Shown here: positions 39,941 to 49,579 of the stretch, one piece after another | How positions within the stretch are numbered: the stretch's first letter is position 1 | Layout of the letters: the number at the start of each line of letters is the position of its first letter | From: Aliivibrio sp. EL58 | GTDB taxonomy: Bacteria > Pseudomonadota > Gammaproteobacteria > Enterobacterales > Vibrionaceae | Direction of reading: 5' to 3' | Length of the DNA stretch: 64,000 nt | Assembly (NCBI RefSeq): GCF_900312675.1 | Contig: NZ_OMPC01000012.1 | Location: forward strand, 319,036-383,035 | Notes under the pieces: generated by a model | Database searches by the model: none | Seen by the model: the letters and a program-made list of their open reading frames with translations, nothing else | Told to the model about the DNA's origin: nothing | Position numbers and translations under genes: made by a program

Positions 39941-40540
39941 ATGAATTATAAACTGATAATTGTTGCAGTAACATTTTCGATATTAACAGGGTGTGCGACC
40001 GCTCCTCCAACGAAACAAGATAATTTGTGTGATATTTTTCGTGAAAAAAGTGGTTGGTATGATGATGCCAAAGACATGACTGAAGAGTATGGAACCCCTA
40101 TCAATGTTGCTATGGCCATTATGAAGCAAGAGAGTAGCTTTCGTTCTGATGTGCGTCCTCCAAGAACAAAACTGCTTGGCTTTATTCCTTGGAGTCGTCC
40201 AAGCTCTGCTTATGGCTACGCTCAGGCGCAAGATCCAGTATGGGGTGAATATGAAGATGCAACCGGTGGTGGGTCACGCAGTAGTTTTGATGATGCGATA
40301 ATGTTTATAGGTTGGTATACTGACGGTACGCAAAAGCGTTTAGGTATTTCTAAATGGGATCCTTACAACCAGTACCTTGCTTATCATGAAGGTAGAGGTG
40401 GATACAAACGCAAAAGCTACCAAAGTAAACCACAATTGATTAAGATAGCTCGTAAGGTTGAATCTCAAGCGAAGACATATGGCTGGCAATTAAAGCAATG
40501 TAAAGCTGAGCTTGAACGACAAAGTAGTTGGTGGTGGTAA
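39941..40540 (+). CDS. Small lipoprotein with lytic-transglycosylase-like domain
   Basis: 199 residues from ATG 39941 (an in-frame GTG at 39932 lies just past the gshA terminator and is less likely). Lipobox ILTGC marks Cys19. The body has MAIMKQESSFRSD, an SLT-type catalytic Glu context, then SSAYGYAQAQDP and YLAYHEGRGGYKR, echoing the GxxQ and AYNxG motifs of lytic transglycosylases in altered form. Probably an outer-membrane peptidoglycan hydrolase. It lies between gshA and luxS, 30 nt before luxS, so cotranscription with luxS is possible. Confidence 0.7.
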   Translation: MNYKLIIVAVTFSILTGCATAPPTKQDNLCDIFREKSGWYDDAKDMTEEYGTPINVAMAIMKQESSFRSDVRPPRTKLLGFIPWSRPSSAYGYAQAQDPVWGEYEDATGGGSRSSFDDAIMFIGWYTDGTQKRLGISKWDPYNQYLAYHEGRGGYKRKSYQSKPQLIKIARKVESQAKTYGWQLKQCKAELERQSSWWW

Positions 40541-40570
40541 GCCATCATTCATAAATTAAAGGATTAGAAT

Positions 40571-41089
40571 ATGCCACTATTAGATAGCTTCACTGTAGAT
40601 CATACTCGTATGGAAGCGCCTGCTGTTCGTGTTGCAAAGACAATGCAAACCCCTAAGGGTGATACGATCACGGTATTTGATTTACGTTTTACTGCACCAA
40701 ATAAAGACATCTTATCTGAGAAAGGCATTCATACGTTAGAGCATTTATATGCTGGCTTTATGCGAAATCATCTTAATGGTTCTTCTGTTGAAATCATCGA
40801 TATTTCACCTATGGGCTGCCGCACTGGTTTTTACATGAGCTTAATTGGTACGCCAGTAGAGCAAACTGTTGCTGACGCTTGGATTGCTTCAATGGAAGAT
40901 GTGTTAAAAGTAGAAGCTCAGAACAAGATCCCTGAACTTAATGAATATCAGTGCGGTACTTACGCAATGCATTCGTTAGAAGAAGCAAAAGCAATCGCGA
41001 CGGCTATTCTAGCTTCAGGTATTCGAGTAAATAAAAACGATGAGCTTGCATTACCTGATTCAATGCTAAAAGAGCTGTCTGTTGATTAA
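40571..41089 (+). CDS. luxS: S-ribosylhomocysteine lyase (AI-2 synthase)
   Basis: 172 residues. Cleaves S-ribosylhomocysteine to homocysteine and DPD, precursor of autoinducer-2. Metal ligands His54 and His58 (HTLEH, with the catalytic Glu57) and Cys128 ([10 protein letters not shown]) are present, as is the conserved Cys83 (MGCRTGFY). The AAAGGATTAGAAT leader gives a strong ribosome site. Confidence 0.98.
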   Translation: MPLLDSFTVDHTRMEAPAVRVAKTMQTPKGDTITVFDLRFTAPNKDILSEKGIHTLEHLYAGFMRNHLNGSSVEIIDISPMGCRTGFYMSLIGTPVEQTVADAWIASMEDVLKVEAQNKIPELNEYQCGTYAMHSLEEAKAIATAILASGIRVNKNDELALPDSMLKELSVD

Positions 41090-41108
41090 TTTTATAATTC
41101 ATTGATAT

Positions 41109-41139
41109 AAAAAAGCCCGTATAAAAACGGGCTTTTTTT
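41109..41139. terminator. Bidirectional terminator between luxS and corB-like gene
   Basis: AAAAAGCCCGT / ACGGGCTTTTTTT stem with a 6-nt loop; A-tract on the left and T-tract on the right serve both convergent genes. Confidence 0.9.
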
Positions 41140-41145
41140 ATGCTG

Positions 41146-42420
41146 TTATTTTGTATCTTCGGGACTAGGAAATACTTTAACTAAATTGATTTTATTCTCT
41201 TCAACCGCAATAATTTTCATATTATGCTGTTCGATCTCAAGGCTAATTTCAGTCTCTGGGATCTCTTCTAAATGTTCGAGGATTAAACCATTTAATGTTC
41301 TTGGCCCATCGGTAGGCAAGTCCCACTTTAGTCCTTTGTTAATATCTCGAATATTAGCGCTGCCTTCAATCATGAAGCTGCCATCAGGTTGAGGCGTGAT
41401 CTCTTCGGCTAAGCTTGGTGCCATAGACGTTGTAAACTCTCCGACAATTTCTTCTAAAATATCTTCAAGTGTAATTAACCCTTGGATGTCACCATATTCA
41501 TCAACAACCAATCCAATACGTTCTTTGTTTCGTTGAAACTTAAGTAGTTGGCTATTTAATGGCGTTGCTTCAGGAATAAAGTAAATCTCATCTGCCGCTC
41601 TTAAAAGCGTTTCTTTAGTAAATTCATTCTTCTCAAGCATTAAACGATATGATTCACGTAAGCGTAGCATACCAACGACTTCGTCAATTTGGTCACGGTA
41701 CAGAACAATACGACCATGAGGTGAGTGTGCTAGTTGGCGTGAAATAGATTTCCAATCATCATTGATATCAATGCCCGTGATTTCACTACGAGGAACCATG
41801 ATGTCGTTCACAGTTACGTGTTCAAGATCGAGAATAGAGATTAGCATGTCTTGGTGACGACGAGGGATCAGGCCACCCGCTTCATGAACAACGGTTCTAA
41901 GTTCTTCTGAGCTTAGGTTATCTTTATCACTATGGTTTGCGCCAAGCCCAAGAAGTTTAAGAAAACCATTGGTAATAAAGTTCACTAAGATAACTAATGG
42001 AGAAAGTATCTTCATTAGCACGTTCAATACGATACTACTACTGTAAGAAACACGCTCTGGATACATAGCCGCAAGGGTTTTTGGTGTTACTTCCGCAAAG
42101 ACAAGGATAACAAGTGTTAGTACACCAGTGGCAATAGCTACACCATAATCACCATAAAGACGCATACCAAGAATGGTGGCTATCGCTGAGGCTAGGATAT
42201 TTACGAGGTTATTACCAATAAGGATAAGACCGATAAGACGATCAGGACGGCTTAGTAATTTTTCTACGCGCTTCGCCCCTTTGTGCCCTTGATTAGAAAG
42301 GTGCTTTAGGCGATAGCGGTTTAACGACATCATGCCCGTTTCAGAGCTTGAGAAGTAACCTGACATAACAATGAGTATAGCTAGTAAAGTAAATAGGGCG
42401 CCTGTTGATATGTCGTCCAA
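41146..42420 (-). CDS. corB: CorB-like CNNM membrane protein (DUF21/CBS/CorC)
   Basis: 424 residues (E. coli YfjD/CorB 428). An N-terminal DUF21 domain with four membrane segments (to about 170), a CBS pair (about 205-330, with VPRSEI and VVDEYGDIQGLITLEDILEEIVGEF) and a C-terminal CorC_HlyC domain. The family is linked to Mg2+/Co2+ transport or efflux. Its neighbour is the ypjD-like gene on the same strand, 101 nt upstream, as in E. coli. Confidence 0.85.
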   Translation of the reverse strand: MDDISTGALFTLLAILIVMSGYFSSSETGMMSLNRYRLKHLSNQGHKGAKRVEKLLSRPDRLIGLILIGNNLVNILASAIATILGMRLYGDYGVAIATGVLTLVILVFAEVTPKTLAAMYPERVSYSSSIVLNVLMKILSPLVILVNFITNGFLKLLGLGANHSDKDNLSSEELRTVVHEAGGLIPRRHQDMLISILDLEHVTVNDIMVPRSEITGIDINDDWKSISRQLAHSPHGRIVLYRDQIDEVVGMLRLRESYRLMLEKNEFTKETLLRAADEIYFIPEATPLNSQLLKFQRNKERIGLVVDEYGDIQGLITLEDILEEIVGEFTTSMAPSLAEEITPQPDGSFMIEGSANIRDINKGLKWDLPTDGPRTLNGLILEHLEEIPETEISLEIEQHNMKIIAVEENKINLVKVFPSPEDTK

Positions 42421-42521
42421 GTGTCTTGATCCTCATTTTAAAAATATAGTATATCGTATTTACAGCATTAACAGAAAGTGTGTCAACTTTGATCATGAAA
42501 AGTGAGTTAGCTATCGTTAAA

Positions 42522-43316
42522 TTAAGTTAAAATTATCTCTTGAACGAAACGACTACCAAAATAAGCCAGTGTTAATATAAATGCACCAATAAGGCTAAAC
42601 CATAAAGCTTTTTGTCCACGCCAACCTTGGCGGTAATGTCCCCAAGTTAATACGGCGTAAATTACCCATGCGATAAAAGAAAGAACCGCTTTATGCATCT
42701 TGCCTTGAGCGACCATATCCTGAATGAATGTGAAGCCGGTCAATAATGTGAGAGTTAATAATCCTAAACCGACCAGAATGATCTTGAAAAGTTGGCGTTC
42801 TACCATCATTAATGGTGGAAGGTTTGGATTAATGGTCAAAGATTTTTTCGTTTTTAATTTATGATCTAACCAAGCCAGTTGTAGTGCATATAGTGTGGCT
42901 ATCATTAAGGTAGAATAAGCAAACAGTGCCAGAGAAATATGAATTAATAAACTTGGATGAGTTTCTAAGTGAGTAATAAAGGCGCCAGGGAGAAATGTTG
43001 CAGCTAATAAGTTAATCGCTGAAAAGCTATAAACAACAGGCAGAATAAACCACACTCTAAATTTGAGCATAGAGACACTCATAACTAAAGAGATAATGAA
43101 GCTAATGAGAGAAGCGACATTTAAAATACTTAAGTTTTGTCCAAAGCTATTTAGAATGAGTTCTTTCAACTGCCAGGCGTGCAAAACCAGTGCAAGAAAT
43201 GCACAAATAAAGACAATGTTTGCTTGGATTTTATTTTGGCTAGCTAAGCCTGGAATAACAAAACCTAACGCAAGAAAGTAAAAAAGAGCAGCACTAATTG
43301 CTGTAATCGTATCCAT
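42522..43316 (-). CDS. YpjD-like cytochrome c assembly (CcsA-type) membrane protein
   Basis: 264 residues with about eight membrane helices, matching E. coli YpjD/CorE (263). The CcsA-like region includes LAFGxx-like SLALFAYSTLMIATLYALQLAWLDHKLK and a late KAVLSFIAWVIYAVLTWGHYRQGWRG with the family Trp and His. The role is uncertain; in E. coli it is associated with Mg2+/Co2+ resistance. It is divergent from ffh, the conserved order. Confidence 0.85.
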   Translation of the reverse strand: MDTITAISAALFYFLALGFVIPGLASQNKIQANIVFICAFLALVLHAWQLKELILNSFGQNLSILNVASLISFIISLVMSVSMLKFRVWFILPVVYSFSAINLLAATFLPGAFITHLETHPSLLIHISLALFAYSTLMIATLYALQLAWLDHKLKTKKSLTINPNLPPLMMVERQLFKIILVGLGLLTLTLLTGFTFIQDMVAQGKMHKAVLSFIAWVIYAVLTWGHYRQGWRGQKALWFSLIGAFILTLAYFGSRFVQEIILT

Positions 43317-43467
43317 AATTCACTGATCATTTAGTTTATCAACATTTTGATTATACCCTTTAGAGGTCAATCTCGGTAGGTGTGATTCAGTTAGGATAAA
43401 AAATTTTCATTATAACGTCTCAGATTTAGGTATAATCGAGAAATGGTCGCAAAGTAGGCGCAAGAAT

Positions 43468-44844
43468 ATGTTTGATAATTTAACGGATAGACTATCCAAG
43501 ACCCTGAAAAATATCAGTGGTAAAGGTCGATTAACAGAAGAAAACATTAAAGAAACACTGCGTGAAGTTCGTATGGCTCTATTAGAGGCAGACGTTGCTT
43601 TACCTGTGGTTCGTGATTTTGTTAAGCGAGTAAAAGAAGGCGCTGTTGGGGTTGAAGTATCAAAAAGCCTAACTCCAGGCCAAGAGTTTATTAAGATCGT
43701 TCAGTCTGAACTAGAAGCGGTAATGGGGGATTCTAATGAAGCCCTTAATTTAGCTTGTCAGCCTCCTGCGGTTATTTTAATGGCAGGTTTACAAGGTGCG
43801 GGTAAAACAACCAGTACAGCTAAACTAGCAAAGCTATTAAAAGAAAGAGATAAAAAGAGTGTATTAGTTGTATCTGCCGATGTTTATCGTCCAGCTGCAA
43901 TCAAACAGCTAGAAACATTAGCTGGAGAAGTTGAAGTAGATTTCTTCCCATCAACCGCAGATCAAAAACCAATTGATATTGTTGATGGTGCAATCAGCCA
44001 TGCAAAATTAAAATTCTTTGATGTTGTCATTGTCGATACAGCAGGTCGTTTAGCTGTTGATGCTGAGATGATGGATGAAATTAAGCAACTTCATGCACAT
44101 GTAAACCCAATTGAAACCCTGTTTGTTGTTGATGCAATGACAGGTCAAGATGCGGCGAATACGGCAAAAGCATTTGGTGATACGTTACCATTAACCGGTG
44201 TTATCTTAACGAAAGTTGATGGTGATGCTCGTGGTGGTGCTGCACTTTCTGTTCGTCACATTACAGGTAAGCCAGTTAAATTCTTAGGTGTTGGTGAAAA
44301 AACTGATGCACTAGAACCTTTTCATCCTGAGCGTATTGCATCACGTATCTTAGGCATGGGTGATGTTCTTTCTTTGATTGAAGATCTTGAAAAGAATGTA
44401 GATAAAGAAAAAGCTGAGAAGTTAGCGAAAAAATTCAAAGAGAAAAAAGGTTTTGATCTTGAAGACTTCCGTGAACAGCTTGGTCAAATGAAGAACATGG
44501 GTGGCATGATGGGCATGATGGATAAACTTCCAGGAATGTCTCAGCTACCAGATAATGTAAAAGATAAAGTTGATGACAAGATGTTTAATCAAATGGAAGC
44601 TATTATTAATTCCATGACGATGAAAGAACGTCAACGCCCTGAACTTATCAAAGGTTCTCGCAAAAAACGTATTGCAGCTGGTTCTGGTACTCAAGTACAA
44701 GATGTAAACCGTATGCTTAAACAATTTACTCAAATGCAGAAAATGATGAAAAAAATGCAGAAGGGTGGAATGAAAGGCATGATGCGTAATATGCAAGGCA
44801 TGATGGGTGGAATGGGCGGAGGTATGGGTGGCTTTGGTCGCTAA
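43468..44844 (+). CDS. ffh: Signal recognition particle protein Ffh
   Basis: 458 residues. GTPase that binds 4.5S RNA and signal peptides for co-translational membrane targeting. N domain, then the G domain with Walker A GLQGAGKTT, DTAGR and TKVDGDARGG, then a Met-rich M domain ending MGGMGGGMGGFGR. A TATAAT-like -10 (43431-43436) is 26 nt upstream but has no clear -35. Confidence 0.97.
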   Translation: MFDNLTDRLSKTLKNISGKGRLTEENIKETLREVRMALLEADVALPVVRDFVKRVKEGAVGVEVSKSLTPGQEFIKIVQSELEAVMGDSNEALNLACQPPAVILMAGLQGAGKTTSTAKLAKLLKERDKKSVLVVSADVYRPAAIKQLETLAGEVEVDFFPSTADQKPIDIVDGAISHAKLKFFDVVIVDTAGRLAVDAEMMDEIKQLHAHVNPIETLFVVDAMTGQDAANTAKAFGDTLPLTGVILTKVDGDARGGAALSVRHITGKPVKFLGVGEKTDALEPFHPERIASRILGMGDVLSLIEDLEKNVDKEKAEKLAKKFKEKKGFDLEDFREQLGQMKNMGGMMGMMDKLPGMSQLPDNVKDKVDDKMFNQMEAIINSMTMKERQRPELIKGSRKKRIAAGSGTQVQDVNRMLKQFTQMQKMMKKMQKGGMKGMMRNMQGMMGGMGGGMGGFGR

Positions 44845-44883
44845 GTACCGTTTGAAATTGTTAAAATCTATTAATTAGATAAC

Positions 44884-44934
44884 AAGGTGCGACAAGTTAA
44901 TTTATTGATAAATTTAACCTAGCGCACCTTTTTT
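44884..44934 (+). terminator. Terminator of ffh
   Basis: AAGGTGCG ... GCGCACCTT outer stem enclosing a second stem (GTTAA-TTTAT / ATAAA-TTAAC), then a TTTTTT tract. Confidence 0.8.
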
Positions 44935-44988
44935 ACCCAATTTTTTCACTAATTACAGAAATAATTGGTGAAAAAGTAACTAAAGCCC

Positions 44989-45016
44989 TTGCATTGAAAG
45001 CTCATAAGAGTAAAAT
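44989..45016 (+). promoter_or_regulatory. Promoter candidate for rpsP operon
   Basis: TTGCAT, 16-nt spacer, TAAAAT, then a GC-rich discriminator TCCGGGGC, as in growth-rate-regulated ribosomal promoters. The start would be near 45024, giving an ~80-nt leader. Confidence 0.45.
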
Positions 45017-45104
45017 TCCGGGGCTTTATTTTGGCACGAGGGCTCAAGAAAAGATTATTTTTTTGGGCCAATTTAATTTTTGTACGAAGCAAATAGAGGA
45101 CGAT

Positions 45105-45353
45105 ATGGTTACCATTCGTTTGGCACGTCACGGCGCTAAGAAGCGTCCATTTTATCAAATCGTAGTAGCGGACAGCCGTTTTAAATCAACTGGTCGTTAC
45201 ATTGAGAAAGTAGGTTTCTTTAACCCTACAGCACAAGGTCAAGAAGAAGGTCTTCGTTTAGATCTTGATCGCGTTAACCATTGGGTTGGTTTAGGCGCTG
45301 GTCTTTCTGATCGTGTAGCTAAGCTAGTTAAAGACGCTAACAAAGCGGCTTAA
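45105..45353 (+). CDS. rpsP: Ribosomal protein S16
   Basis: 82 residues from ATG 45105, preceded by AGAGGA. The frame runs back to 44994, but those 37 codons lie in the promoter/leader and give no S16 sequence; the true N-terminus [20 protein letters not shown] is unmistakable. First gene of the rpsP-rimM-trmD-rplS operon. Confidence 0.98.
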   Translation: MVTIRLARHGAKKRPFYQIVVADSRFKSTGRYIEKVGFFNPTAQGQEEGLRLDLDRVNHWVGLGAGLSDRVAKLVKDANKAA

Positions 45354-45379
45354 TTTAGTTGGTTAAAGGTAAAGATTTT

Positions 45380-45907
45380 ATGAGTAAGCAAGACGAAGTA
45401 ATTGTTGTAGGTAAGTTCGGTGCTTCCTATGGTATTCGTGGATGGTTGAAAGTAGTTTCTTTTACTGATCAACCTGAAAGCATTTTCGATTACAAACCAT
45501 TACTTGTAAAAGTAAAAGGTGAGTGGGTCGAGTTTTCAGTCGAAAGCTGGAAACGTCATAAAGGTTTGGTGTGCAAACTGGAAGGGTTAGAAGTTAGAGA
45601 AGAAGCTCAAACTTATACTAACCTAGAAATTGCAGTTAAAGCAGATGCACTGCCTGAGCTGTCAGAAGATGAATTCTACTGGCGTGAATTGTTTGGTATG
45701 GAAGTCGTTACAAGCCAAGGTTACGGCCTAGGTATTGTTGACGATATCTTTGAAACCGGATCAAACGATGTTCTTGTAGTCAAAGCAAACCTGAAAGATG
45801 CTTTTGGTAAAAAGGAACGTTTGATTCCTTTTATTGATGAGCAAGTGATCAAGTTAATTGATCGTGAGGCTCAACGGATCGAAGTTGACTGGGATCCTGG
45901 GTTCTAA
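45380..45907 (+). CDS. rimM: 16S rRNA processing / 30S maturation factor RimM
   Basis: 175 residues from ATG 45380; the ORF extends 7 codons further (45359) but ATGAGTAAGCAA with an AAAGGTAAAG site is the better start. The N-terminal RimM domain has [17 protein letters not shown]; the C-terminal PRC barrel has [11 protein letters not shown]. It binds S19 and helps 30S head assembly. Confidence 0.95.
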   Translation: MSKQDEVIVVGKFGASYGIRGWLKVVSFTDQPESIFDYKPLLVKVKGEWVEFSVESWKRHKGLVCKLEGLEVREEAQTYTNLEIAVKADALPELSEDEFYWRELFGMEVVTSQGYGLGIVDDIFETGSNDVLVVKANLKDAFGKKERLIPFIDEQVIKLIDREAQRIEVDWDPGF

Positions 45908-45929
45908 ACCCTAGGTAAAGCGAGGGCAC

Positions 45930-46679
45930 ATGTGGGTTGGGGTTATAAGCCTATTTCCTGAAATGTTCCGTTCGGTTACCGATTTTGGGGTAACTAGCCA
46001 AGCAATTAAAAAAGGTCTTTTATCTATAGAGACATGGAATCCTAGAGATTTCACTCAAGATAAACATCGCACTGTTGATGACCGACCTTATGGTGGTGGT
46101 CCTGGTATGTTAATGATGGTTCAGCCTTTGCGCGACGCCATTACTGCAGCCAGAGAAGCAGCACCAGGCAAAACGAAAGTGATTTACCTTTCACCTCAAG
46201 GCCGTACGCTGAATCAAGCTGGTGTTGAGGAGTTGGCAACAAGTGAGAATATAATTCTGATTTGTGGCCGATACGAAGGAGTAGATGAGCGCATAATACA
46301 ATCCGAAGTTGACGAAGAATGGTCAATTGGTGATTTTGTGCTTACAGGTGGGGAACTCCCTGCTATGACGCTAATTGATTCTGTCTCTCGGTTTGTTCCG
46401 GGGGTGTTAGGAGATTTTGCGTCCGCTGAAGAAGATTCTTTTGCAGACGGTTTGTTAGATTGTCCGCACTATACAAGACCTGAGGTTTTGGATGGCAAGG
46501 AAGTACCTAGTGTACTTAAATCTGGGAATCATAAAGATATCGCTCGTTGGCGAATGAAACAATCGTTAGGCCGTACTTGGTTAAGAAGACCAGAGCTCCT
46601 GGGAAATCTAGCTCTGACTGACGAACAGGAATTATTACTAGCTGAATTTGTTCGTGAAGAACATCAGCAAAGTAAGTAA
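45930..46679 (+). CDS. trmD: tRNA (guanine-37-N1) methyltransferase
   Basis: 249 residues. SPOUT-fold enzyme that makes m1G37 in tRNAs reading CNN codons and prevents +1 frameshifting. The start [13 protein letters not shown], the [11 protein letters not shown] and [10 protein letters not shown] knot segments and [12 protein letters not shown] are all intact. Third gene of the operon. Confidence 0.98.
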   Translation: MWVGVISLFPEMFRSVTDFGVTSQAIKKGLLSIETWNPRDFTQDKHRTVDDRPYGGGPGMLMMVQPLRDAITAAREAAPGKTKVIYLSPQGRTLNQAGVEELATSENIILICGRYEGVDERIIQSEVDEEWSIGDFVLTGGELPAMTLIDSVSRFVPGVLGDFASAEEDSFADGLLDCPHYTRPEVLDGKEVPSVLKSGNHKDIARWRMKQSLGRTWLRRPELLGNLALTDEQELLLAEFVREEHQQSK

Positions 46680-46720
46680 TTAAGAAATTTAGTATCAGTT
46701 TATTCTAGGATATACAAAAA

Positions 46721-47074
46721 ATGAGCAACATCATTAAAGCAATTGAAGATGCGCAACTAAAGCAAGATCTACCTAAGTTTTCACCAGGTGATACTGTTGT
46801 AGTTCAAGTTAAAGTTAAAGAAGGTGACCGTGAGCGTCTACAGGCATTCGAAGGCGTTGTAATCGCTATTCGTAACCGTGGTCTTCACTCAGCGTTTACT
46901 GTACGTAAAATTTCTAACGGTGAAGGTGTTGAGCGTACGTTCCAAACTCACTCTCCAATCGTTAACAGCATTGAAGTTAAACGTCGCGGTGCAGTACGTC
47001 GTGCCAAGTTGTACTACCTGCGTGAGCGTTCTGGTAAATCAGCTCGTATTAAAGAGAAGCTGACTAAAAAGTAA
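46721..47074 (+). CDS. rplS: Ribosomal protein L19
   Basis: 117 residues. Typical L19: [30 protein letters not shown] and [27 protein letters not shown]. Last gene of the operon; a terminator follows. Confidence 0.98.
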   Translation: MSNIIKAIEDAQLKQDLPKFSPGDTVVVQVKVKEGDRERLQAFEGVVIAIRNRGLHSAFTVRKISNGEGVERTFQTHSPIVNSIEVKRRGAVRRAKLYYLRERSGKSARIKEKLTKK

Positions 47075-47106
47075 CGCACACGAGAATGTTTCTCAAATGT
47101 GCTATG

Positions 47107-47138
47107 AAGGTGTGCTGTTATCAGCGCACCTTTTTTTA
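47107..47138 (+). terminator. Intrinsic terminator of the rpsP operon
   Basis: AAGGTGTGCTG / CAGCGCACCTT stem with one G-U and a 4-nt loop, then T7. Confidence 0.9.
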
Positions 47139-47152
47139 TATGTAAATTTAAC

Positions 47153-47170
47153 TGTAAACTTTAATTTACA
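47153..47170. promoter_or_regulatory. Strong TyrR box upstream of aroF
   Basis: TGTAAACTTTAATTTACA is a perfect match to the TyrR consensus TGTAAA-N6-TTTACA. It lies 118 nt before the aroF start and would allow tyrosine-dependent repression as in E. coli aroF-tyrA. Confidence 0.85.
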
Positions 47171-47260
47171 AAATAAATTATCGTATTTATTTTATTACAG
47201 TTAGTTGATTTTTATCTTATACCTGTTACATTAATTCTACTTGTCTAAAAAGACTATTAA

Positions 47261-47278
47261 TGGAAATAAAAGTTTACA
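47261..47278. promoter_or_regulatory. Second TyrR box overlapping the aroF ribosome site
   Basis: TGGAAATAAAAGTTTACA matches TGTAAA-N6-TTTACA with one mismatch. It ends in the ACAGG ribosome-binding region 9 nt before the aroF ATG, so the box sits between promoter and start codon. Confidence 0.6.
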
Positions 47279-47287
47279 GGTGTAGAA

Positions 47288-48361
47288 ATGAAAAAAAGCG
47301 AACTAAGCAATATCAATATCAGCGATGAACAAGTGCTGATCACACCACAAGAATTAAAAAATAAAATTCCACTAAGCGATAATGTTCGCCAATTTATTCA
47401 GCAATCTCGCCAAACTATTTCCAATATTATCCATAAAGCCGATCACCGCTTATTAATAGTATGTGGTCCATGCTCAATTCATGATATTGATGCAGCAAAA
47501 GAATACGCTAAGCGATTGAAAGTGATCTCTGAAGATCTTAAAGATCAATTGTATATTGTAATGCGTGTTTACTTTGAAAAACCAAGAACAACAGTCGGTT
47601 GGAAAGGTTTGATTAATGACCCTCATCTTGATGGCTCTTTTGATATAGAAGGTGGTCTGCATACAGCAAGACAGCTTTTAGTTGATTTAGCAGAGATGGA
47701 GATACCATTAGCGACTGAAGCTCTAGACCCAATTAGCCCACAATATATTGGTGATACATTTAGCTGGGCGGCTATTGGTGCTCGTACAACAGAATCACAA
47801 ACACACCGTGAAATGGCGAGTGGCCTTTCTGTTCCTGTTGGTTTTAAAAACGGTACTGATGGTAGTTTATCGACTTCAATTAATGCGATGCAGGCTGCTG
47901 CTTCTAGTCACCGCTTTATGGGGATCAATAATGAAGGTCAAGTTGCATTACTAACAACGCAAGGTAATCCAAATGGCCATGTGATTCTACGTGGTGGTAA
48001 GCAAACAAACTATGATTCAGTCTCTGTCACTGAATGCGAAGAAGAGTTAGCGAAATCAGAGCTGGATGCTGCCTTGATGGTTGATTGCAGCCATGCTAAT
48101 TCACGTAAAGATTACCGACGTCAGCCATTGGTCGCAGAAGACGTAATTCATCAAATTCGTGAAGGTAATAAATCGATTATTGGCTTAATGATTGAAAGCC
48201 ATTTGAATGAAGGCAACCAACCTTCAGATATCCCATTATCAGAGATGAAATATGGGGTGTCTATCACGGATGCGTGTATCAATTGGGAATCAACTGAGGC
48301 ACTATTACGCCATACTCATAAAGAATTAACTCCAGTATTGGAAGAGCGTTTAAAAGGATAA
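47288..48361 (+). CDS. aroF: DAHP synthase, tyrosine-sensitive type (AroF)
   Basis: 357 residues. Condenses phosphoenolpyruvate and erythrose 4-phosphate, the first step of the shikimate pathway. The sequence follows E. coli AroF closely (VCGPCSIHD, VYFEKPRTTVGWKGLINDP, GARTTESQTHREMASGLS, LMVDCSHANS). The AroF rather than AroG/H label is supported by the tyrA gene 6 nt downstream and the TyrR boxes upstream. Confidence 0.93.
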   Translation: MKKSELSNINISDEQVLITPQELKNKIPLSDNVRQFIQQSRQTISNIIHKADHRLLIVCGPCSIHDIDAAKEYAKRLKVISEDLKDQLYIVMRVYFEKPRTTVGWKGLINDPHLDGSFDIEGGLHTARQLLVDLAEMEIPLATEALDPISPQYIGDTFSWAAIGARTTESQTHREMASGLSVPVGFKNGTDGSLSTSINAMQAAASSHRFMGINNEGQVALLTTQGNPNGHVILRGGKQTNYDSVSVTECEEELAKSELDAALMVDCSHANSRKDYRRQPLVAEDVIHQIREGNKSIIGLMIESHLNEGNQPSDIPLSEMKYGVSITDACINWESTEALLRHTHKELTPVLEERLKG

Positions 48362-48367
48362 AACGAG

Positions 48368-49501
48368 ATGGCGGTAGAACTCAATCACTTACGCGATCAA
48401 ATAGATACAGTGGATAAGCAAATGCTGGATCTTTTGGCTCAACGACTGCATTTAGTTGAGCAAGTAGGTGAAGTAAAAAGTGCTCATGGATTACCTATTT
48501 ACGATCCAAGTCGAGAAGCTGCAATGTTGGCATCGAGACGATTAGAAGCTGAGAAAAAAGGGGTGCCGCCCTCGTTAATTGAAGATATTTTGCGTCGCAC
48601 AATGCGTGAATCTTACAGTAGTGAAAATGATTCAGGATTTAAGTGTTTAAAACCTGAATTAAGACCTATTGTTATTATTGGTGGTAATGGTCAACTTGGT
48701 GGCTTATTTGCCAAAATGTTTAAGCTATCTGGTTATGAAGTTCGTATTTTAGGTAGCCAGGATTGGAATAATGCAGAGACCATCTTAGATGGGACTGGAA
48801 TGGTTGTCGTTACCGTCCCAATTAATTTAACTGTTGATGTTATTAATAAGTTATCTGGCTTAGCTGAAGATTGTATTCTATGTGATTTAACCTCGATAAA
48901 GAAAAAACCACTTCAAGCGATGATGGATATTCATAAAGGGCCTGTCGTTGGCTTACACCCTATGTTTGGTCCAGATGTACCTAGTTTAGCGAAACAAGTA
49001 ATTGTTATGTGTGATGGGCGCAATAAAGAAAGTTATGCTTGGCTTAAACAGCAGTTTGAAATATGGGGTGCTATTGTTCGTGATATTTCAGCATCAGAAC
49101 ACGATCATGGTATGACTCTGATCCAAGCTTTACGTCACTTTACCTCTTTTGCATACGGTCAACATCTTGCGAAAGAAAACCCAGATATTGAACAGTTACT
49201 TAATCTAAGTTCACCAATCTATCGTTTAGAGCTATTGATGGTAGGCCGATTGTTTGCACAAGACCCTAATCTATATGCTGATATTATTCTTTCATCAGAA
49301 GAAAATATTGAAATGATAAAGCGCTTCCATCAACGATTTGGTGATGCAATTGCATTATTAGAAAATCATAATCGCGAAGGTTTTATTGATAACTTTAAAG
49401 AAGTTGAGCATTGGTTTGGTGATTATGCAGAGCAGTTTTTAATTGAAAGTAAGAGCTTACTTAGACAAGCGAATGATTCAATTCATAGAGAGCGAAGCTA
49501 G
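48368..49501 (+). CDS. tyrA: Chorismate mutase / prephenate dehydrogenase
   Basis: 377 residues. An N-terminal AroQ-type chorismate mutase domain (residues 1-90, [31 protein letters not shown]) is fused to a NAD-dependent prephenate dehydrogenase (Rossmann motif [17 protein letters not shown]). Makes 4-hydroxyphenylpyruvate for tyrosine. Operon with aroF; expected to be tyrosine feedback-inhibited. Confidence 0.97.
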   Translation: MAVELNHLRDQIDTVDKQMLDLLAQRLHLVEQVGEVKSAHGLPIYDPSREAAMLASRRLEAEKKGVPPSLIEDILRRTMRESYSSENDSGFKCLKPELRPIVIIGGNGQLGGLFAKMFKLSGYEVRILGSQDWNNAETILDGTGMVVVTVPINLTVDVINKLSGLAEDCILCDLTSIKKKPLQAMMDIHKGPVVGLHPMFGPDVPSLAKQVIVMCDGRNKESYAWLKQQFEIWGAIVRDISASEHDHGMTLIQALRHFTSFAYGQHLAKENPDIEQLLNLSSPIYRLELLMVGRLFAQDPNLYADIILSSEENIEMIKRFHQRFGDAIALLENHNREGFIDNFKEVEHWFGDYAEQFLIESKSLLRQANDSIHRERS

Positions 49502-49529
49502 TTATACCATGCATTAATTTACGATTAAC

Positions 49530-49559
49530 AAAAAAGGTGAGCATTTGCTCACCTTTTTT
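49530..49559. terminator. Bidirectional terminator between tyrA and M23 peptidase gene
   Basis: AAAAAAGGTGAGC / GCTCACCTTTTTT, 13-bp stem with a 4-nt loop; the two genes converge on it. Confidence 0.93.
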
Positions 49560-49579
49560 GTTTTAGTTAATTTATAGCA

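Noticed and set aside
44994..45104. 37-codon N-terminal extension of rpsP
   Set aside because: Falls in the promoter and leader; S16 begins at the ATG at 45105 with a proper ribosome site.
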